DNA of 64,000 nt from an uncultured Cohaesibacter sp. (GCF_963664735.1 NZ_OY761553.1:2743303-2807302), one strand, 5' to 3'. Positions 18,460 to 27,294 are shown, numbered from the stretch's first letter. The notes: generated by a model not told the origin, from the sequence alone. Translations and numbers: made by a program.

Positions 18460-18486
18460 GTGGGCTTTCCGAAACGGGAAGCCCAC
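18460..18486. promoter_or_regulatory. Intercistronic hairpin between the SnoaL-like and doxX genes
   Basis: Inverted repeat gtgggctt / aagcccac around a short inner loop, 20 bases after the stop codon and without a T tract. It may stabilise the upstream message or attenuate doxX. Confidence 0.45.
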
Positions 18487-18559
18487 ACGCAATTCCAAAG
18501 AACCACACCGAATATGAACCCTGTGCAAAGACTGCACACGAAACAGTTGGAACACTCTC

Positions 18560-18979
18560 ATGATCGATAATCACACAGCACCCTATGCAGCTTTCATTCT
18601 CCGCGTCGCTTCCGGCGCTTTGCTTCTCGCCCATGGCTTGATGAAGATTTTCATTTTCACCATTCCGGGAACAGTCGGCTTCTTTGAAAGCCTGGGTTAC
18701 CCGGGCGTCTTTGCCTATCTGACCATTTTTGCTGAAGTCGTTGGTGGTCTTGCACTCATTCTGGGTGTCGCAACCCGCGCCGTTGCCATTCTCACCTTGC
18801 CTCCACTGCTCGGCGCACTGCTTGTGCACTCAGCCAATGGTTGGGTCTTTTCCAGTCAGGGCGGTGGATGGGAGTTTCCTCTCTTCTGGGCGCTCACAAA
18901 CGTAGCCATCGCGCTGCTCGGCACCGGAGCCTTTGGCTTGCGCCTGCCTGTCGGCCAGAAACTCGCATGGGCTCAGTAA
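18560..18979 (+). CDS. DoxX family membrane protein
   Basis: A 139-residue inner-membrane protein with four hydrophobic segments and the DoxX family pattern: AAFILRVASGALLLAHGLMKI in the first helix, then GYPGVFAYLTIFAEVVGGLALILG and VATRAVAILTLPPLLGALLVH. DoxX relatives are linked to thiosulfate oxidation or to membrane redox complexes with thiol partners, but most have no assigned role. It follows the secreted SnoaL-like gene and precedes a strong terminator, so the pair forms a small operon. Confidence 0.85.
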   Translation: MIDNHTAPYAAFILRVASGALLLAHGLMKIFIFTIPGTVGFFESLGYPGVFAYLTIFAEVVGGLALILGVATRAVAILTLPPLLGALLVHSANGWVFSSQGGGWEFPLFWALTNVAIALLGTGAFGLRLPVGQKLAWAQ

Positions 18980-19032
18980 TCTGACAGATTTCAGAAAAGC
19001 AAAAACAATTCCATAAGCCCTAGTGGAACTTT

Positions 19033-19066
19033 AAGCGGTGACCTCCCAGAGAGGCACCGCTTTTTC
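19033..19066 (+). terminator. Intrinsic terminator after doxX
   Basis: Two stacked stems, aagcggtg/caccgctt and cctc/gagg, with a five-base loop and a T-rich tail. It lies 54 bases after the doxX stop codon. Confidence 0.88.
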
Positions 19067-19226
19067 TTTGCCTATAGCAAAGCCCCGCGCTCTCCTTGAG
19101 GGCTTGCAGCCTGCTGGCAGCGGCTTGCCATGGCTCTAAAAGACAATTTGCCACAGGTGCACATGTTGGACAGGGACAAAGAGACCCTTATGGACTCTTG
19201 ACGGAATGCATCCGGTGTTGATACTC

Positions 19227-19244
19227 GCGACGTTATAACATTTC
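19227..19244. promoter_or_regulatory. Zur-like operator upstream of the CobW/ZigA gene
   Basis: The sequence GCGACGTTATAACATTTC is centred on the perfect palindrome GTTATAAC and its right half fits published alphaproteobacterial Zur sites of the GTTATAACAT type. It ends 13 bases before the start codon of a zinc-chaperone-like GTPase gene, exactly where a zinc-responsive repressor would block transcription. Confidence 0.5.
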
Positions 19245-19257
19245 ACGCGGAATATAG

Positions 19258-20499
19258 ATGTTTAGACTACGTAAAACTGACAAGAGATTGCCCGTCACCG
19301 TGCTTTCCGGCTTTCTGGGTGCAGGCAAGACAACACTGCTAAATCATGTGCTTAATAACCGCGAAGGGCGTCGAGTCGCGGTAATCGTCAACGACATGAG
19401 CGAAGTGAATATCGACGCAGATCTGGTTCGTGAAGAATCCGTCCTTGATCAATCCAAGGAAAAGCTCGTTGAAATGAGCAACGGATGCATCTGCTGCACA
19501 TTGCGCGATGATCTTCTGCTCAAGGTCAGGCAACTGGCCGAAGAAGGCCGCTTTGATTATTTGCTCGTTGAAAGCACTGGCGTCTCCGAGCCGCTACCGG
19601 TTGCAACGACCTTTGAATATCGTGACGAGGAGGGGCGAAGCCTGAATGATGTCGCCAGGCTCGACACGATGGTAACGGTGATCGATACGATCCACTTGCT
19701 GAAGGATTTCGAGTCCAAGGATTTCCTGACCGATAGAGAAGACCTTGCGCGCGATGTGGAAGATCATGACGAAAGGACACTGGCAGATCTGCTGGTCGAT
19801 CAAATCGAGTTTGCCGATATCATTATTCTCAACAAGGTTTCCGGTGCGACCACAGAGCAGCTGGAAGCGGCACGCGCCATTGTTCACGGCCTCAATCCGG
19901 ACGCCCGCCTGATCGAAACCGATTATGGTGCGGTTGATACCAACGCCATATTCCATACCGGTCTCTTCGACTTCAAACGTGCGCATCAGCATCCGAAATG
20001 GTATAAAGAACTCAACGGCTTCGCCGACCATATGCCCGAAGACACCGAGTTTGGCATTACCAGTTTTGTCTGGACGGCACGCCGCCCGCTGCTCCCTGAG
20101 AAATTCTACGAATTCACTCAAACGCCGCTGCCGGGGGTGATCCGCGCCAAGGGGCATTTCTGGCTGGCAACACGCCACCATATTGTCGGAGAGTATAGCT
20201 TGGCAGGTTCTATTGTCAGAACCACTCCACTCGGTTACTGGTGGGCGTCGGTTTCTCAAGATCGCTGGCCGAAAGATCGTGCCACACGCAAGCAACTCAA
20301 AGCCGTTCTCGACCCGGTTTATGGGGACAGACGCCAGCAGATCGTCTTCATCGGTATGATGGGCGAAATGAACAAGGACCGCATCTGCTCAATGCTGGAC
20401 CGAGCCTTGGCAGAGCCGATCCGCGGCGAAACATTTGACCCGTCCATATATGACGGGCTATCCGATCCATTCCCGGCATGGGAACAGTCCGAAGGCTGA
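19258..20499 (+). CDS. CobW/COG0523 GTPase, putative zinc chaperone (ZigA-like)
   Basis: Cytosolic G3E-family GTPase of 413 residues that delivers a metal, in this subgroup usually zinc, to client enzymes. Walker [10 protein letters not shown] is at residues 18-26, the metal-binding CICC motif (CxCC) at 77-80, switch region VESTG just after, and the guanine-specificity motif appears as NKVS near residue 187. The C-terminal CobW_C domain includes [16 protein letters not shown]. The Zur-like box directly upstream supports expression under zinc starvation and hence the ZigA-type role; a cobalamin role is not supported by any neighbour. It is convergent with the gntR gene. Confidence 0.85.
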   Translation: MFRLRKTDKRLPVTVLSGFLGAGKTTLLNHVLNNREGRRVAVIVNDMSEVNIDADLVREESVLDQSKEKLVEMSNGCICCTLRDDLLLKVRQLAEEGRFDYLLVESTGVSEPLPVATTFEYRDEEGRSLNDVARLDTMVTVIDTIHLLKDFESKDFLTDREDLARDVEDHDERTLADLLVDQIEFADIIILNKVSGATTEQLEAARAIVHGLNPDARLIETDYGAVDTNAIFHTGLFDFKRAHQHPKWYKELNGFADHMPEDTEFGITSFVWTARRPLLPEKFYEFTQTPLPGVIRAKGHFWLATRHHIVGEYSLAGSIVRTTPLGYWWASVSQDRWPKDRATRKQLKAVLDPVYGDRRQQIVFIGMMGEMNKDRICSMLDRALAEPIRGETFDPSIYDGLSDPFPAWEQSEG

Positions 20500-20535
20500 A
20501 AGCTTTTGGACTGGCCTGAAAATAAAATGCGTCAA

Positions 20536-20556
20536 ACTCTGGGATTACCCCAGAGT
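20536..20556. terminator. Hairpin between the convergent cobW and gntR genes
   Basis: ACTCTGGG / CCCAGAGT stem with a five-base loop, overlapping the last codons of gntR. The leftward side is T-rich. It could end both convergent transcripts. Confidence 0.5.
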
Positions 20557-21264
20557 CAAGCTGTTGTTCGCGCGTTTGTCTGCTGAAATATAGGATTGGA
20601 TCTGACGCACGATCTGGTCAGCATGCTTGGCCGCGAGTTGATCCGCCAGTTCCAGATCCCGCGCAATAATCGCCTTTATCATTTCCTCATGCTCATCCAC
20701 GTAAAGATGCGGAATTTCGTCATTGTAGGATTGATAGTAAAGCCGCAGAATGCGTCGTCCTTCATCCAACAATCGCGTAAAGAGGGAAATGTAATAAGGA
20801 TTGCGCCCAGCATTGGCGACAGCCAAATGAAACTCGCGGTTTGTCGCGATCATTTCGAAAACGTCGCGCGTCTCTACCGATTTGGCATAGGCCTCTTTCC
20901 AGTGATTAATGCCCTCCAGATCCCCTTCTTCATAGTTGGCTGCGGCCAGTCTGGTTGTCACCCTGTACATCAGGGTAAGAGCATCGAAGAATTGGGAGAG
21001 ATTGAGAAAATCGATATTGGAAACAATCGTGGCGCGGTTTGGCAAGGTTGTGATCAACCCTTCTGCGGCCAAACGAACCAGAGCCTCGCGGATCGGCGTG
21101 CGCGACATGGAAAAGCGGGCCGCCAATTGCAATTCGTCGATTGGGCTACCCGGCGCGATCTTCAGCTCGATGATTTCCCGGTGCAGTGTCTTGTAGACAT
21201 GACCGACGCCAGCTCCTCTTTTGAAGGCCCCTTTGGAAGTTTTTTTCTCTTTGGTTTCAGTCAT
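20545..21264 (-). CDS. GntR (FadR-type) regulator of the hydroxyproline cluster
   Basis: Transcription factor of the GntR family with an FCD ligand domain. The winged helix is visible at residues 23-75 (VYKTLHREIIELKIAPGSPIDELQLAARFSMSRTPIREALVRLAAEGLI), with the diagnostic SRTPIREAL helix. The C-terminal all-helical domain carries metal-binding-type residues in REFHLAVANAGRN and YVDEHEEMIKAI. It is divergent from the hydroxyproline epimerase gene, and a near-identical 21-base sequence lies in that promoter region and again at 24974-24994. It most likely senses a pathway intermediate and represses the cluster. Confidence 0.88.
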   Translation of the reverse strand: MTETKEKKTSKGAFKRGAGVGHVYKTLHREIIELKIAPGSPIDELQLAARFSMSRTPIREALVRLAAEGLITTLPNRATIVSNIDFLNLSQFFDALTLMYRVTTRLAAANYEEGDLEGINHWKEAYAKSVETRDVFEMIATNREFHLAVANAGRNPYYISLFTRLLDEGRRILRLYYQSYNDEIPHLYVDEHEEMIKAIIARDLELADQLAAKHADQIVRQIQSYISADKRANNSLTLG

Positions 21265-21333
21265 AGTCTTGATGCCCAACCGTGTTGCGATGGATCTTTT
21301 TAGCGAATATCTTGAAAGTCATGAAGCAAATGT

Positions 21334-21354
21334 TTGTATTTTAATTGTCGACAT
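21334..21354. promoter_or_regulatory. Candidate GntR operator, copy 1
   Basis: Read on the minus strand this is ATGTCGACAATTAAAATACA plus a final A. It differs at one of 21 positions from the element at 24974-24994, and 15 of 21 positions match the one at 27274-27294. It lies between gntR and the epimerase gene. Binding by GntR is inferred from position and recurrence. Confidence 0.6.
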
Positions 21355-21421
21355 ATTAGTGTGTCAATGCAGTTAGCAACAAGGATAGGTGCATAGCACG
21401 ACACCTGAGCAGAGTTACCCA

Positions 21422-22423
21422 ATGAAAAATCATACATTTCAATGCATTGACGGTCATACTTGTGGCAATCCAGTACGCCTTGTTGCCGGAGGAGCGCCAC
21501 AGCTCGAAGGCAACAACATGATCGAGAAGCGAGCATATTTTCTCGCAAACTATGACTGGATTCGCACAGGACTGATGTTTGAGCCTCGCGGACACGACAT
21601 GATGTCCGGATCGATTCTCTATCCGCCAACCCGAGAAGACTGCGATGTTGCCGTTCTTTTCATCGAAACGTCGGGTTGTCTGCCCATGTGCGGCCATGGC
21701 ACTATCGGCACCGTTACCATGGCTATCGAAAACGGTCTGGTAACGCCAAAAGAGCCCGGCAAGCTGCGCCTTGATACGCCGGCAGGACTGGTAACCGTCG
21801 AATATCGTCAGGAGGGCCGCTTTGTCGAAGAAGTGCGCCTGACCAATGTACCGGCGTTCCTTTATGCCGAAGACATGACGGCTGAAGTGGAAGGGCTTGG
21901 CGAGGTGCATGTAGATGTCGCCTATGGCGGTAATTTCTACGCCATTGTCGAGCCGCAGGACTGCTACAAGGACATGGCCGACTATTCAGCCGGTGAGCTG
22001 GTCGGCTTCTCCCCCAAACTCCGCGCAGCGCTCAATGCCAAATATAAATTCGAGCATCCGGAAAATCCGGCGATCAACGGCCTTAGCCATATTCTTTGGA
22101 CGGGTGCCCCGAAAGACCCTGAAGCAACGGCGCGCAATGCGGTCTTCTATGGCGAAAAAGCCATCGACCGCTCCCCTTGCGGCACGGGCACATCTGCCCG
22201 CATGGCCCATTGGGTCGCCAAGGGCAGGTTGAAGGTCGGTGACGATTTCATTCATGAAAGCATCATAGGCAGCCTTTTCAAGGGAAGGGTAGAAGCTGCG
22301 GCCAAGGTTGGTGACAAGGATGCCATCATTCCGTCAATCGGCGGTTGGGCTCGCCAGACCGGCTTCAACACCATTTTCATTGACGAGCGCGATCCTTATG
22401 CGCATGGCTTCACCGTGCTATAG
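21422..22423 (+). CDS. 4-hydroxyproline 2-epimerase (proline racemase family)
   Basis: Cytosolic cofactor-independent enzyme of 333 residues that converts trans-4-hydroxy-L-proline to cis-4-hydroxy-D-proline, the first step of hydroxyproline catabolism. Two catalytic cysteines are present: Cys90 in SGCLPMCGHGTIG and Cys253 in DRSPCGTGTSA. The second rules out the trans-3-hydroxyproline dehydratase branch, which has threonine there. True proline racemase activity cannot be excluded by sequence alone, but the neighbours supply every later step of the hydroxyproline route. ATG 21422 is chosen over an in-frame codon 33 bases earlier because homologues begin near the ...FQCIDGHTCGNPVR block. Confidence 0.88.
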   Translation: MKNHTFQCIDGHTCGNPVRLVAGGAPQLEGNNMIEKRAYFLANYDWIRTGLMFEPRGHDMMSGSILYPPTREDCDVAVLFIETSGCLPMCGHGTIGTVTMAIENGLVTPKEPGKLRLDTPAGLVTVEYRQEGRFVEEVRLTNVPAFLYAEDMTAEVEGLGEVHVDVAYGGNFYAIVEPQDCYKDMADYSAGELVGFSPKLRAALNAKYKFEHPENPAINGLSHILWTGAPKDPEATARNAVFYGEKAIDRSPCGTGTSARMAHWVAKGRLKVGDDFIHESIIGSLFKGRVEAAAKVGDKDAIIPSIGGWARQTGFNTIFIDERDPYAHGFTVL

Positions 22424-22452
22424 GGCCAACCGGCTCAATAAAAAGCCTATCG

Positions 22453-22483
22453 GCGCGGGAGTCGGGCTCCCGCGCTTTTGTTT
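22453..22483. terminator. Terminator between epimerase and iminopeptidase genes
   Basis: Nine-base perfect stem gcgcgggag / ctcccgcgc with a five-base loop and TTTTGTTT tail. It serves the rightward epimerase gene and lies at the stop codon of the convergent peptidase gene. Confidence 0.88.
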
Positions 22484-23756
22484 ATTCGGTGCCAGACACC
22501 ATCGCCATCAGGCGCTCCAGAACACGAGGATCCTGACGCAATCCGTCATGCTCATATTCGTTGGTTACCCATGGCTTGAGGTTTCCGACCCGGCCCGCGG
22601 TTTGCAATGACAGGCCGGCATCGACATACATATCGTCGAAATAGACCGCCGCTGCGACAGGCACTTCATTGGCAGCAAGACGCGCCGCATCATAGAGCCG
22701 TCCCTCCAGTGGCATGCGATGCAGCGCTTCTGCGGCATGCCGGAACGGTTTGAGGGCATGGATTTCCTCAAACATCCATGGGAACATCATTTCGCCGGTA
22801 AAGAGCAAAGGCCGATGGGCTTCAGCAAAGGCCGGATGCTTTTCGCGTTCCCTTTGCGCCGCCCAATTGGATGCCCTGCCATCCTGCCCATAAATCGCTT
22901 CCTGCAACACGCTAAATAGAGGATTGGTCGAAAATCCCGTTTCAACCATGACGCTATGAAGGAAGCTCTCTGTGAGATCTCCATTTTCATCAAGCGCTTC
23001 GTCCAAAATCCAGTGCACCGATTCATAACCCGGCTTCATGCCGAAGGCCATGCCAAGGGTTTGCAAGCGATGGATGGTGAGTCGGTCCTCGTCTGGCAAC
23101 CGAACATCGGTGTTACCCAGAATGTCCGCGACACGGGCCACCAATGCCTTGTCTGCTTCATATCTGGCATAATAGTGACGGTTCTTTTCTGCCACGCGCG
23201 GGAAGGTCCGCTCATAGACATCCTCAGCGCAGGCATTAAGGCCAGCCAACCCGCCCGTGACATAGCAGGCGTTGAGCGCCTCGGGGGCCATGGAGAGATA
23301 ACAAAGGGTCAGAAAGCCGCCATAGCTCTGGCCAAGGGTTGACCATTTCCGGCCGCCGTAGACGCTTTTGCGCAAATGCTCGCAATCACGAATAATGCTG
23401 TCCGCACGGAAGCACGAGAGAAACTGTGCCCCCTCCTCGGCTGAAGAAAAGCGCTGCATGTGGCGCCCTTCCACGGCGCTTGAACGCCCCGTTCCACGCT
23501 GATCGAGCAAGATAACGCGGAATGTCTTGAGCGCTGTTTTCAGCCAGACAGGGCCGCCACCTTGCGGTCTTGGCCCCTTGCCGCCAGGGCCGCCTTGCAA
23601 AAAGACCAACAGCGGCAGGTCCTCATCCTTGCGAACAGGATCCACCACTTCACGGGCAAACAGAGTCAGGCTTTCGCCTTCAGCTTTGTTCCAGTCAAGA
23701 GGCACCGGCACCGTGACGTCCTTATAAGCGATGCCGGGGAATGTAACATAACTCAT
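22482..23756 (-). CDS. Proline iminopeptidase-like alpha/beta hydrolase (family S33)
   Basis: Cytosolic serine peptidase of 424 residues that removes N-terminal proline, and probably hydroxyproline, from short peptides. The oxyanion motif QGGPGG is at residues 54-59, the DQRGTGRS block at 85-92 and the nucleophile Ser144 in LGQSYGG. The catalytic Asp and His are likely in the YFDDMYVD and NEYEHDGLRQDP blocks near the C-terminus. The ATG at 23756 has AAGGAG seven bases upstream, better than the in-frame TTG before it. It shares orientation with the Xaa-Pro peptidase gene 37 bases upstream, forming a proline-peptide operon inside the hydroxyproline cluster. Confidence 0.88.
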   Translation of the reverse strand: MSYVTFPGIAYKDVTVPVPLDWNKAEGESLTLFAREVVDPVRKDEDLPLLVFLQGGPGGKGPRPQGGGPVWLKTALKTFRVILLDQRGTGRSSAVEGRHMQRFSSAEEGAQFLSCFRADSIIRDCEHLRKSVYGGRKWSTLGQSYGGFLTLCYLSMAPEALNACYVTGGLAGLNACAEDVYERTFPRVAEKNRHYYARYEADKALVARVADILGNTDVRLPDEDRLTIHRLQTLGMAFGMKPGYESVHWILDEALDENGDLTESFLHSVMVETGFSTNPLFSVLQEAIYGQDGRASNWAAQREREKHPAFAEAHRPLLFTGEMMFPWMFEEIHALKPFRHAAEALHRMPLEGRLYDAARLAANEVPVAAAVYFDDMYVDAGLSLQTAGRVGNLKPWVTNEYEHDGLRQDPRVLERLMAMVSGTE

Positions 23757-23793
23757 GGCACTCTCCTTCAAGAGCGAGAAGAGGGGCAGCCCC

Positions 23794-24921
23794 TCATTTC
23801 GCCGAGATCAGATCTCGCGGTTTATCGGACAGGATTTCCGGCCCGTTTTCGCGCAGGATGACAATGTCTTCAAGACGCACCCCAAACTCACCAGCAAGAT
23901 AAACCCCCGGCTCGATGGAGAAAACCATGCCTTCTTCCAGAATTGTCTCGGAGCTTGCGGACATATAGGGATGTTCATGCACATCGATGCCCAACCCATG
24001 GCCGGTGCGATGCAGGAATTTGTCACCATAGCCCGCCTTGGCAATGGCTGAACGTGCGGCATCATCTACAGCGCTGGCCTTTACACCCGGTTTGGCGGCT
24101 GAGAGCGCTGCCTTGACCGCACTTTCCACGATGACGGCAATCTCCTCATAGCCGTCCGGTTTTGCGCCGAAATAGCCCGAGCGGGTCATGTCACTGGGGT
24201 AGCCATTCTTGCGGCAGCCCAAATCAATCATCAGCGGCATGCCTTCTTCGAGCTTTGTTTCTCCGCTGTCATGATGTGGGAACGCTCCGTTTTTGCCAAA
24301 GCAAACGCTGGCAAATTCGGTTGTTGCTCCGTGGCTGGCGAAAAAGTCGTCGATGAACTTCACCACTTCAAGCTCGGTCATTCCCACTTTGAGATGTTTG
24401 TATGCCGCAGTGACACAAGCGTCCGTCAGGACTGCATTTTCCTTGAGCTGCGCATATTCGACTTCGTCCTTACGACAGCGCAGATAGCCCAACGTCTCAC
24501 CAAGGAACTGGCGTTTTGCCTCTGGTAAAGCATCAAGCAGTAGCAGTGCAAAATCTGCGCGCATGGCTTCATCGACAGCCACCGAAACACCACTTTTCTT
24601 CAAACCAAACTCTGTCAGCATCTGGTCCAGAGCAGCCTGCGGACCATCGGCATCAACCCAGCAGAAGAAAGGCAAATCAGTGTGTTGGCGTACGCTATCC
24701 TGATTGAGCGCAGGCATAAGAAAGGCTGCATCCTTTTGTGAGACCAGCACCATGACCGGACGTTCATCACCATGGGCAGAAACGCCAGCCAACCAGGCCA
24801 TGTTCGAGGTCGGACCGACAGCTACCAGATCCACGCCAACTTCGGCCATACGGCTTCTTAGTCGTGTCAGGCGGGATGCATATAAATTTTTCGTTGTTTC
24901 ATTCATCAGGGGAAGCTCCAT
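23794..24921 (-). CDS. Xaa-Pro aminopeptidase / dipeptidase (M24B family)
   Basis: Dinuclear metallopeptidase of 375 residues that splits the bond before proline in Xaa-Pro peptides. The N-terminal creatinase domain (YASRLTRLRSRMAEVGVDLVAVGPTSNMAWLAGV) precedes the pita-bread catalytic domain. Metal ligands are recognisable in MIDLGCRKNGYPSDMTRSGYF, HRTGHGLGIDVHEHPY, SIEPGVY and VRLEDIV. The ATG at 24921 has AGGA four bases upstream; a second ATG at 24906 with GGAG nine bases upstream is equally possible. It forms an operon with the iminopeptidase, and a candidate GntR site lies 53 bases upstream of its start. Together the two enzymes release Pro/Hyp from collagen-type peptides. Confidence 0.9.
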   Translation of the reverse strand: MELPLMNETTKNLYASRLTRLRSRMAEVGVDLVAVGPTSNMAWLAGVSAHGDERPVMVLVSQKDAAFLMPALNQDSVRQHTDLPFFCWVDADGPQAALDQMLTEFGLKKSGVSVAVDEAMRADFALLLLDALPEAKRQFLGETLGYLRCRKDEVEYAQLKENAVLTDACVTAAYKHLKVGMTELEVVKFIDDFFASHGATTEFASVCFGKNGAFPHHDSGETKLEEGMPLMIDLGCRKNGYPSDMTRSGYFGAKPDGYEEIAVIVESAVKAALSAAKPGVKASAVDDAARSAIAKAGYGDKFLHRTGHGLGIDVHEHPYMSASSETILEEGMVFSIEPGVYLAGEFGVRLEDIVILRENGPEILSDKPRDLISAK

Positions 24922-24973
24922 AGTGTCCTACTATCAACAGACAGCAAAAAAGGCGTGCCTTTCTCAACATTTC

Positions 24974-24994
24974 ATGTCGACAAATAAAATACAA
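24974..24994. promoter_or_regulatory. Candidate GntR operator, copy 2
   Basis: ATGTCGACAAATAAAATACA plus a final A, differing at one of 21 positions from the minus-strand copy at 21334-21354. It lies between the divergent Xaa-Pro peptidase and DapA-family genes and could control both. Confidence 0.6.
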
Positions 24995-25083
24995 CTGTTA
25001 TTGTCATTGCATAACATAGATCTTTCTATCCACCCCGAAAAGGCGGGACCGGTCGGGAAATGGATATTTCTTGGGAGAAATAC

Positions 25084-26046
25084 ATGGACTCCACTATTTT
25101 CACATGCTGCATGCCCGCTTTGATGACGCCATGCAAAGAAGACCGCACCCCCGATTTTGACGCTCTGGTCAAACAGGGCAAGGAAATGATCGAGGCCGGA
25201 ATGGGCGCAGTCGTCTATTGCGGCTCCATGGGCGACTGGCCTTTGCTGACCGATGCAGAACGCATGAAAGGCGTTGAAGCTCTGGTTGATGCTGGCCTGC
25301 CCGTCGTGGCCGGGCTTGGTGCCATGAACACAAAAATGGCCGCCGCACATGCAGCTCATGCGCAGAAAGTCGGTGCCAAAGGCTTGATGATTATTCCACG
25401 CCAGCTCTCCCGCACCTCTGTTGCGTCGGCTCAGAAAGCCCATTTCGAAGCCGTGCTCTCAGCTGCCCCCGACCTGCCCGGCGTCATCTACAACAGCCCT
25501 TACTATGGCTTTTTCACCCGTGCTGATCTTTTCTTCGAGCTGCGCAAAATCCACCCGAACCTCGTTGGCTTCAAGGAATTTGGCGGCGTGGCTGCCCTCT
25601 CCTATGCAGCAGAAAATATGACAAGCAGTGACAGCGACGACGCACTTTTGATGGTCGGTGTCGATACCGCAGTTTATCACGGCTATGTCAACTGCGGTGC
25701 TCAGGGAGCGATCACCGGCATCGGCAACATCCTGGCCAAAGAAGTTTTGCTGATGATCGCACTGTGCAAGGCCGCTGTGAAAGGCGATCTGGAAGCACGC
25801 CGTCTGGCTCTGGAACTTGAAGCAGCCCTTGCTGTTCTGTCCAAATTCGACGAAATGCCGGATCTGGTCCTGAGCTTCAAATATATGATGGTTCTGCGTG
25901 GCAAGACAGAATACACGCATAACTTCAACGCTACAGACGAACTGACGGAAAGCCAAAAGGGCTTCATTGCAACACAGCTCAAGCTGTTTGACGATTGGTT
26001 CGCAAATTGGAGCAAGCAGTCTTCACTCGCTCCATTCCTTGGGTAA
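25084..26046 (+). CDS. DapA-family lyase, probable 1-pyrroline-4-hydroxy-2-carboxylate deaminase
   Basis: Cytosolic TIM-barrel enzyme of 320 residues in the dihydrodipicolinate synthase / N-acetylneuraminate lyase family. The Schiff-base lysine is Lys164 in LVGFKEFGG and the catalytic tyrosine Tyr136 in GVIYNSPYY. In hydroxyproline catabolism this family deaminates and opens 1-pyrroline-4-hydroxy-2-carboxylate to 2-oxoglutarate semialdehyde, the substrate of the dehydrogenase encoded at 27331. That role is inferred from the cluster; sequence alone cannot separate it from other DapA-fold aldolases. ATG 25084 is preferred over an in-frame ATG at 25060 because GGGAG lies six bases upstream. Confidence 0.82.
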   Translation: MDSTIFTCCMPALMTPCKEDRTPDFDALVKQGKEMIEAGMGAVVYCGSMGDWPLLTDAERMKGVEALVDAGLPVVAGLGAMNTKMAAAHAAHAQKVGAKGLMIIPRQLSRTSVASAQKAHFEAVLSAAPDLPGVIYNSPYYGFFTRADLFFELRKIHPNLVGFKEFGGVAALSYAAENMTSSDSDDALLMVGVDTAVYHGYVNCGAQGAITGIGNILAKEVLLMIALCKAAVKGDLEARRLALELEAALAVLSKFDEMPDLVLSFKYMMVLRGKTEYTHNFNATDELTESQKGFIATQLKLFDDWFANWSKQSSLAPFLG

Positions 26047-26075
26047 GTTCACTTTCTCCTTGCCCAGTTCCCCCC

Positions 26076-26115
26076 AACGGGGCCTCTTGCCACAGGCAGG
26101 ATGGCCCCGTTTTTT
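26076..26115. terminator. Bidirectional terminator between convergent genes
   Basis: Nine-base stem aacggggcc / ggccccgtt followed by six T, placed between the DapA-family gene and the stop of the convergent Ldh2-family gene. Confidence 0.88.
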
Positions 26116-26120
26116 ATGCC

Positions 26121-27158
26121 TTAAAGGCTAACGGCATCAAGACCATCTTTTTCAAAACGAACCAGCAAAGCCTGTTGCTTTTCATCGAGCATAATGCCTT
26201 CGGCCAGAGTTTCCTTGCGTGCAGAGAAGCGTCGCTGGGAAGGCAGACGTGCGCCCTGTCCGGCGATGGCATCAAGCATCATTTCAGCCCGATCAAACGG
26301 GTTCACATTGCGGCCTGCAGCAAATTTGACCGGATCCAGCGCCAGAATAAGCTCGCCGTGATGCGGCGCGAGCGTTGTGGTTCCCAAGGCTTCCAGCGCT
26401 TCCGGGCTTGTAAGGTCGCCAATCATGGCCCCGGCAAGCAGCTCGATCATGGTAGAAATGGCAGAACCTTTGTGCGCGCCAAATGGCAACATGGAACCTT
26501 CCAGAACAGCAGCAGGCTCTGTGCTGGCATTGCCGTCCTTGTCGATGCCCCAGCCTTCAGGCAATTGCTTGCCCGCCCGATTGTAAAGCTCGATTTCACC
26601 ACGGGCAGCCATGCTGGTGGCAAAGTCGAACACGTACGGGTCTTTTTGAGGCCTTGGCCAGCCGAATGCCAGCGGATTGGTGCCCAGTAATGGCGCATTG
26701 CCGCCAAACGGCGCTACGGTTGCATAGCTGGGGCACATGGCCAAACCAGCCAAACCATTTTCTGCGATGGCCTCGGTTTCATGCCAGAGCGCGGAGAAAT
26801 GCGTGCAATCCTGAATGACCATCGCGGCAAGGCCGAATTCCTTGGCTTTTTCTACCAGCATTGGCAAGCCAAAATAGAAGGCCGGATTCGAAAAGCCCAT
26901 CTTCGCGTCAATCTTGACAATTGCACCCTCGCTGGACATCAGCTCAGGCTTTACGTCCGGTTTGACCTGTCCAGCCTTGATAGTGCGCAGGCAGCCTTCG
27001 ATTCGATAAAGCCCATGTGCCGCACAATGGTCTCGTTCCCCGGCGACAATGACATGGGCGAGGCAATCTGCAACATCGGACAAAGCACCGACCTTTTGGA
27101 AAATCTTGGAGACGCGTTGTTCCAACGCTTCAATTGTTACCTTTTCTATTTGCGACAT
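26121..27158 (-). CDS. Ldh2/malate-dehydrogenase-like oxidoreductase, possible 1-pyrroline-2-carboxylate reductase
   Basis: NAD(P)H-dependent enzyme of 345 residues in the Ldh2 family (malate/ureidoglycolate/sulfolactate dehydrogenases and delta-1-pyrroline-2-carboxylate reductase). Typical blocks are AHGLYRIEGCLRTIKAG near the N-terminus, MVIQDCTHFSALWHETEAIAENGL in the middle, LLGTNPLAFGWPRP and FDFATSMAARGEIELY, and the glycine-rich LPFGAHKGSAISTMIELL. In proline and hydroxyproline clusters this family reduces pyrroline-2-carboxylate to proline, which would let trans-3-hydroxyproline or D-proline carbon enter; the exact reaction here is inferred. ATG 27158 has GAGG seven bases upstream. 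It is divergent from the aldehyde dehydrogenase gene. Confidence 0.78.
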   Translation of the reverse strand: MSQIEKVTIEALEQRVSKIFQKVGALSDVADCLAHVIVAGERDHCAAHGLYRIEGCLRTIKAGQVKPDVKPELMSSEGAIVKIDAKMGFSNPAFYFGLPMLVEKAKEFGLAAMVIQDCTHFSALWHETEAIAENGLAGLAMCPSYATVAPFGGNAPLLGTNPLAFGWPRPQKDPYVFDFATSMAARGEIELYNRAGKQLPEGWGIDKDGNASTEPAAVLEGSMLPFGAHKGSAISTMIELLAGAMIGDLTSPEALEALGTTTLAPHHGELILALDPVKFAAGRNVNPFDRAEMMLDAIAGQGARLPSQRRFSARKETLAEGIMLDEKQQALLVRFEKDGLDAVSL

Positions 27159-27273
27159 GCTGTCCTCGTATATTGCAATATGATGATTTCGTGCTTTCAA
27201 TAGCGATTAAATCGCGACAAATTGTGGTTCCCGAGCTTATCGGGGAATCCTTCGGTTGCCAAATGCATACAAA

Positions 27274-27294
27274 TTGTATTATCTGTGTCGTCAG
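27274..27294. promoter_or_regulatory. Candidate GntR operator, copy 3 (diverged)
   Basis: TTGTATTATCTGTGTCGTCA plus G. It shares 15 of 21 positions with 21334-21354 in the same orientation, keeping TTGTATT and TGTCGnCA. A near-perfect ATACAAATTGTAT palindrome overlaps it at 27268-27280. It lies 36 bases before the aldehyde dehydrogenase start. Confidence 0.4.
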
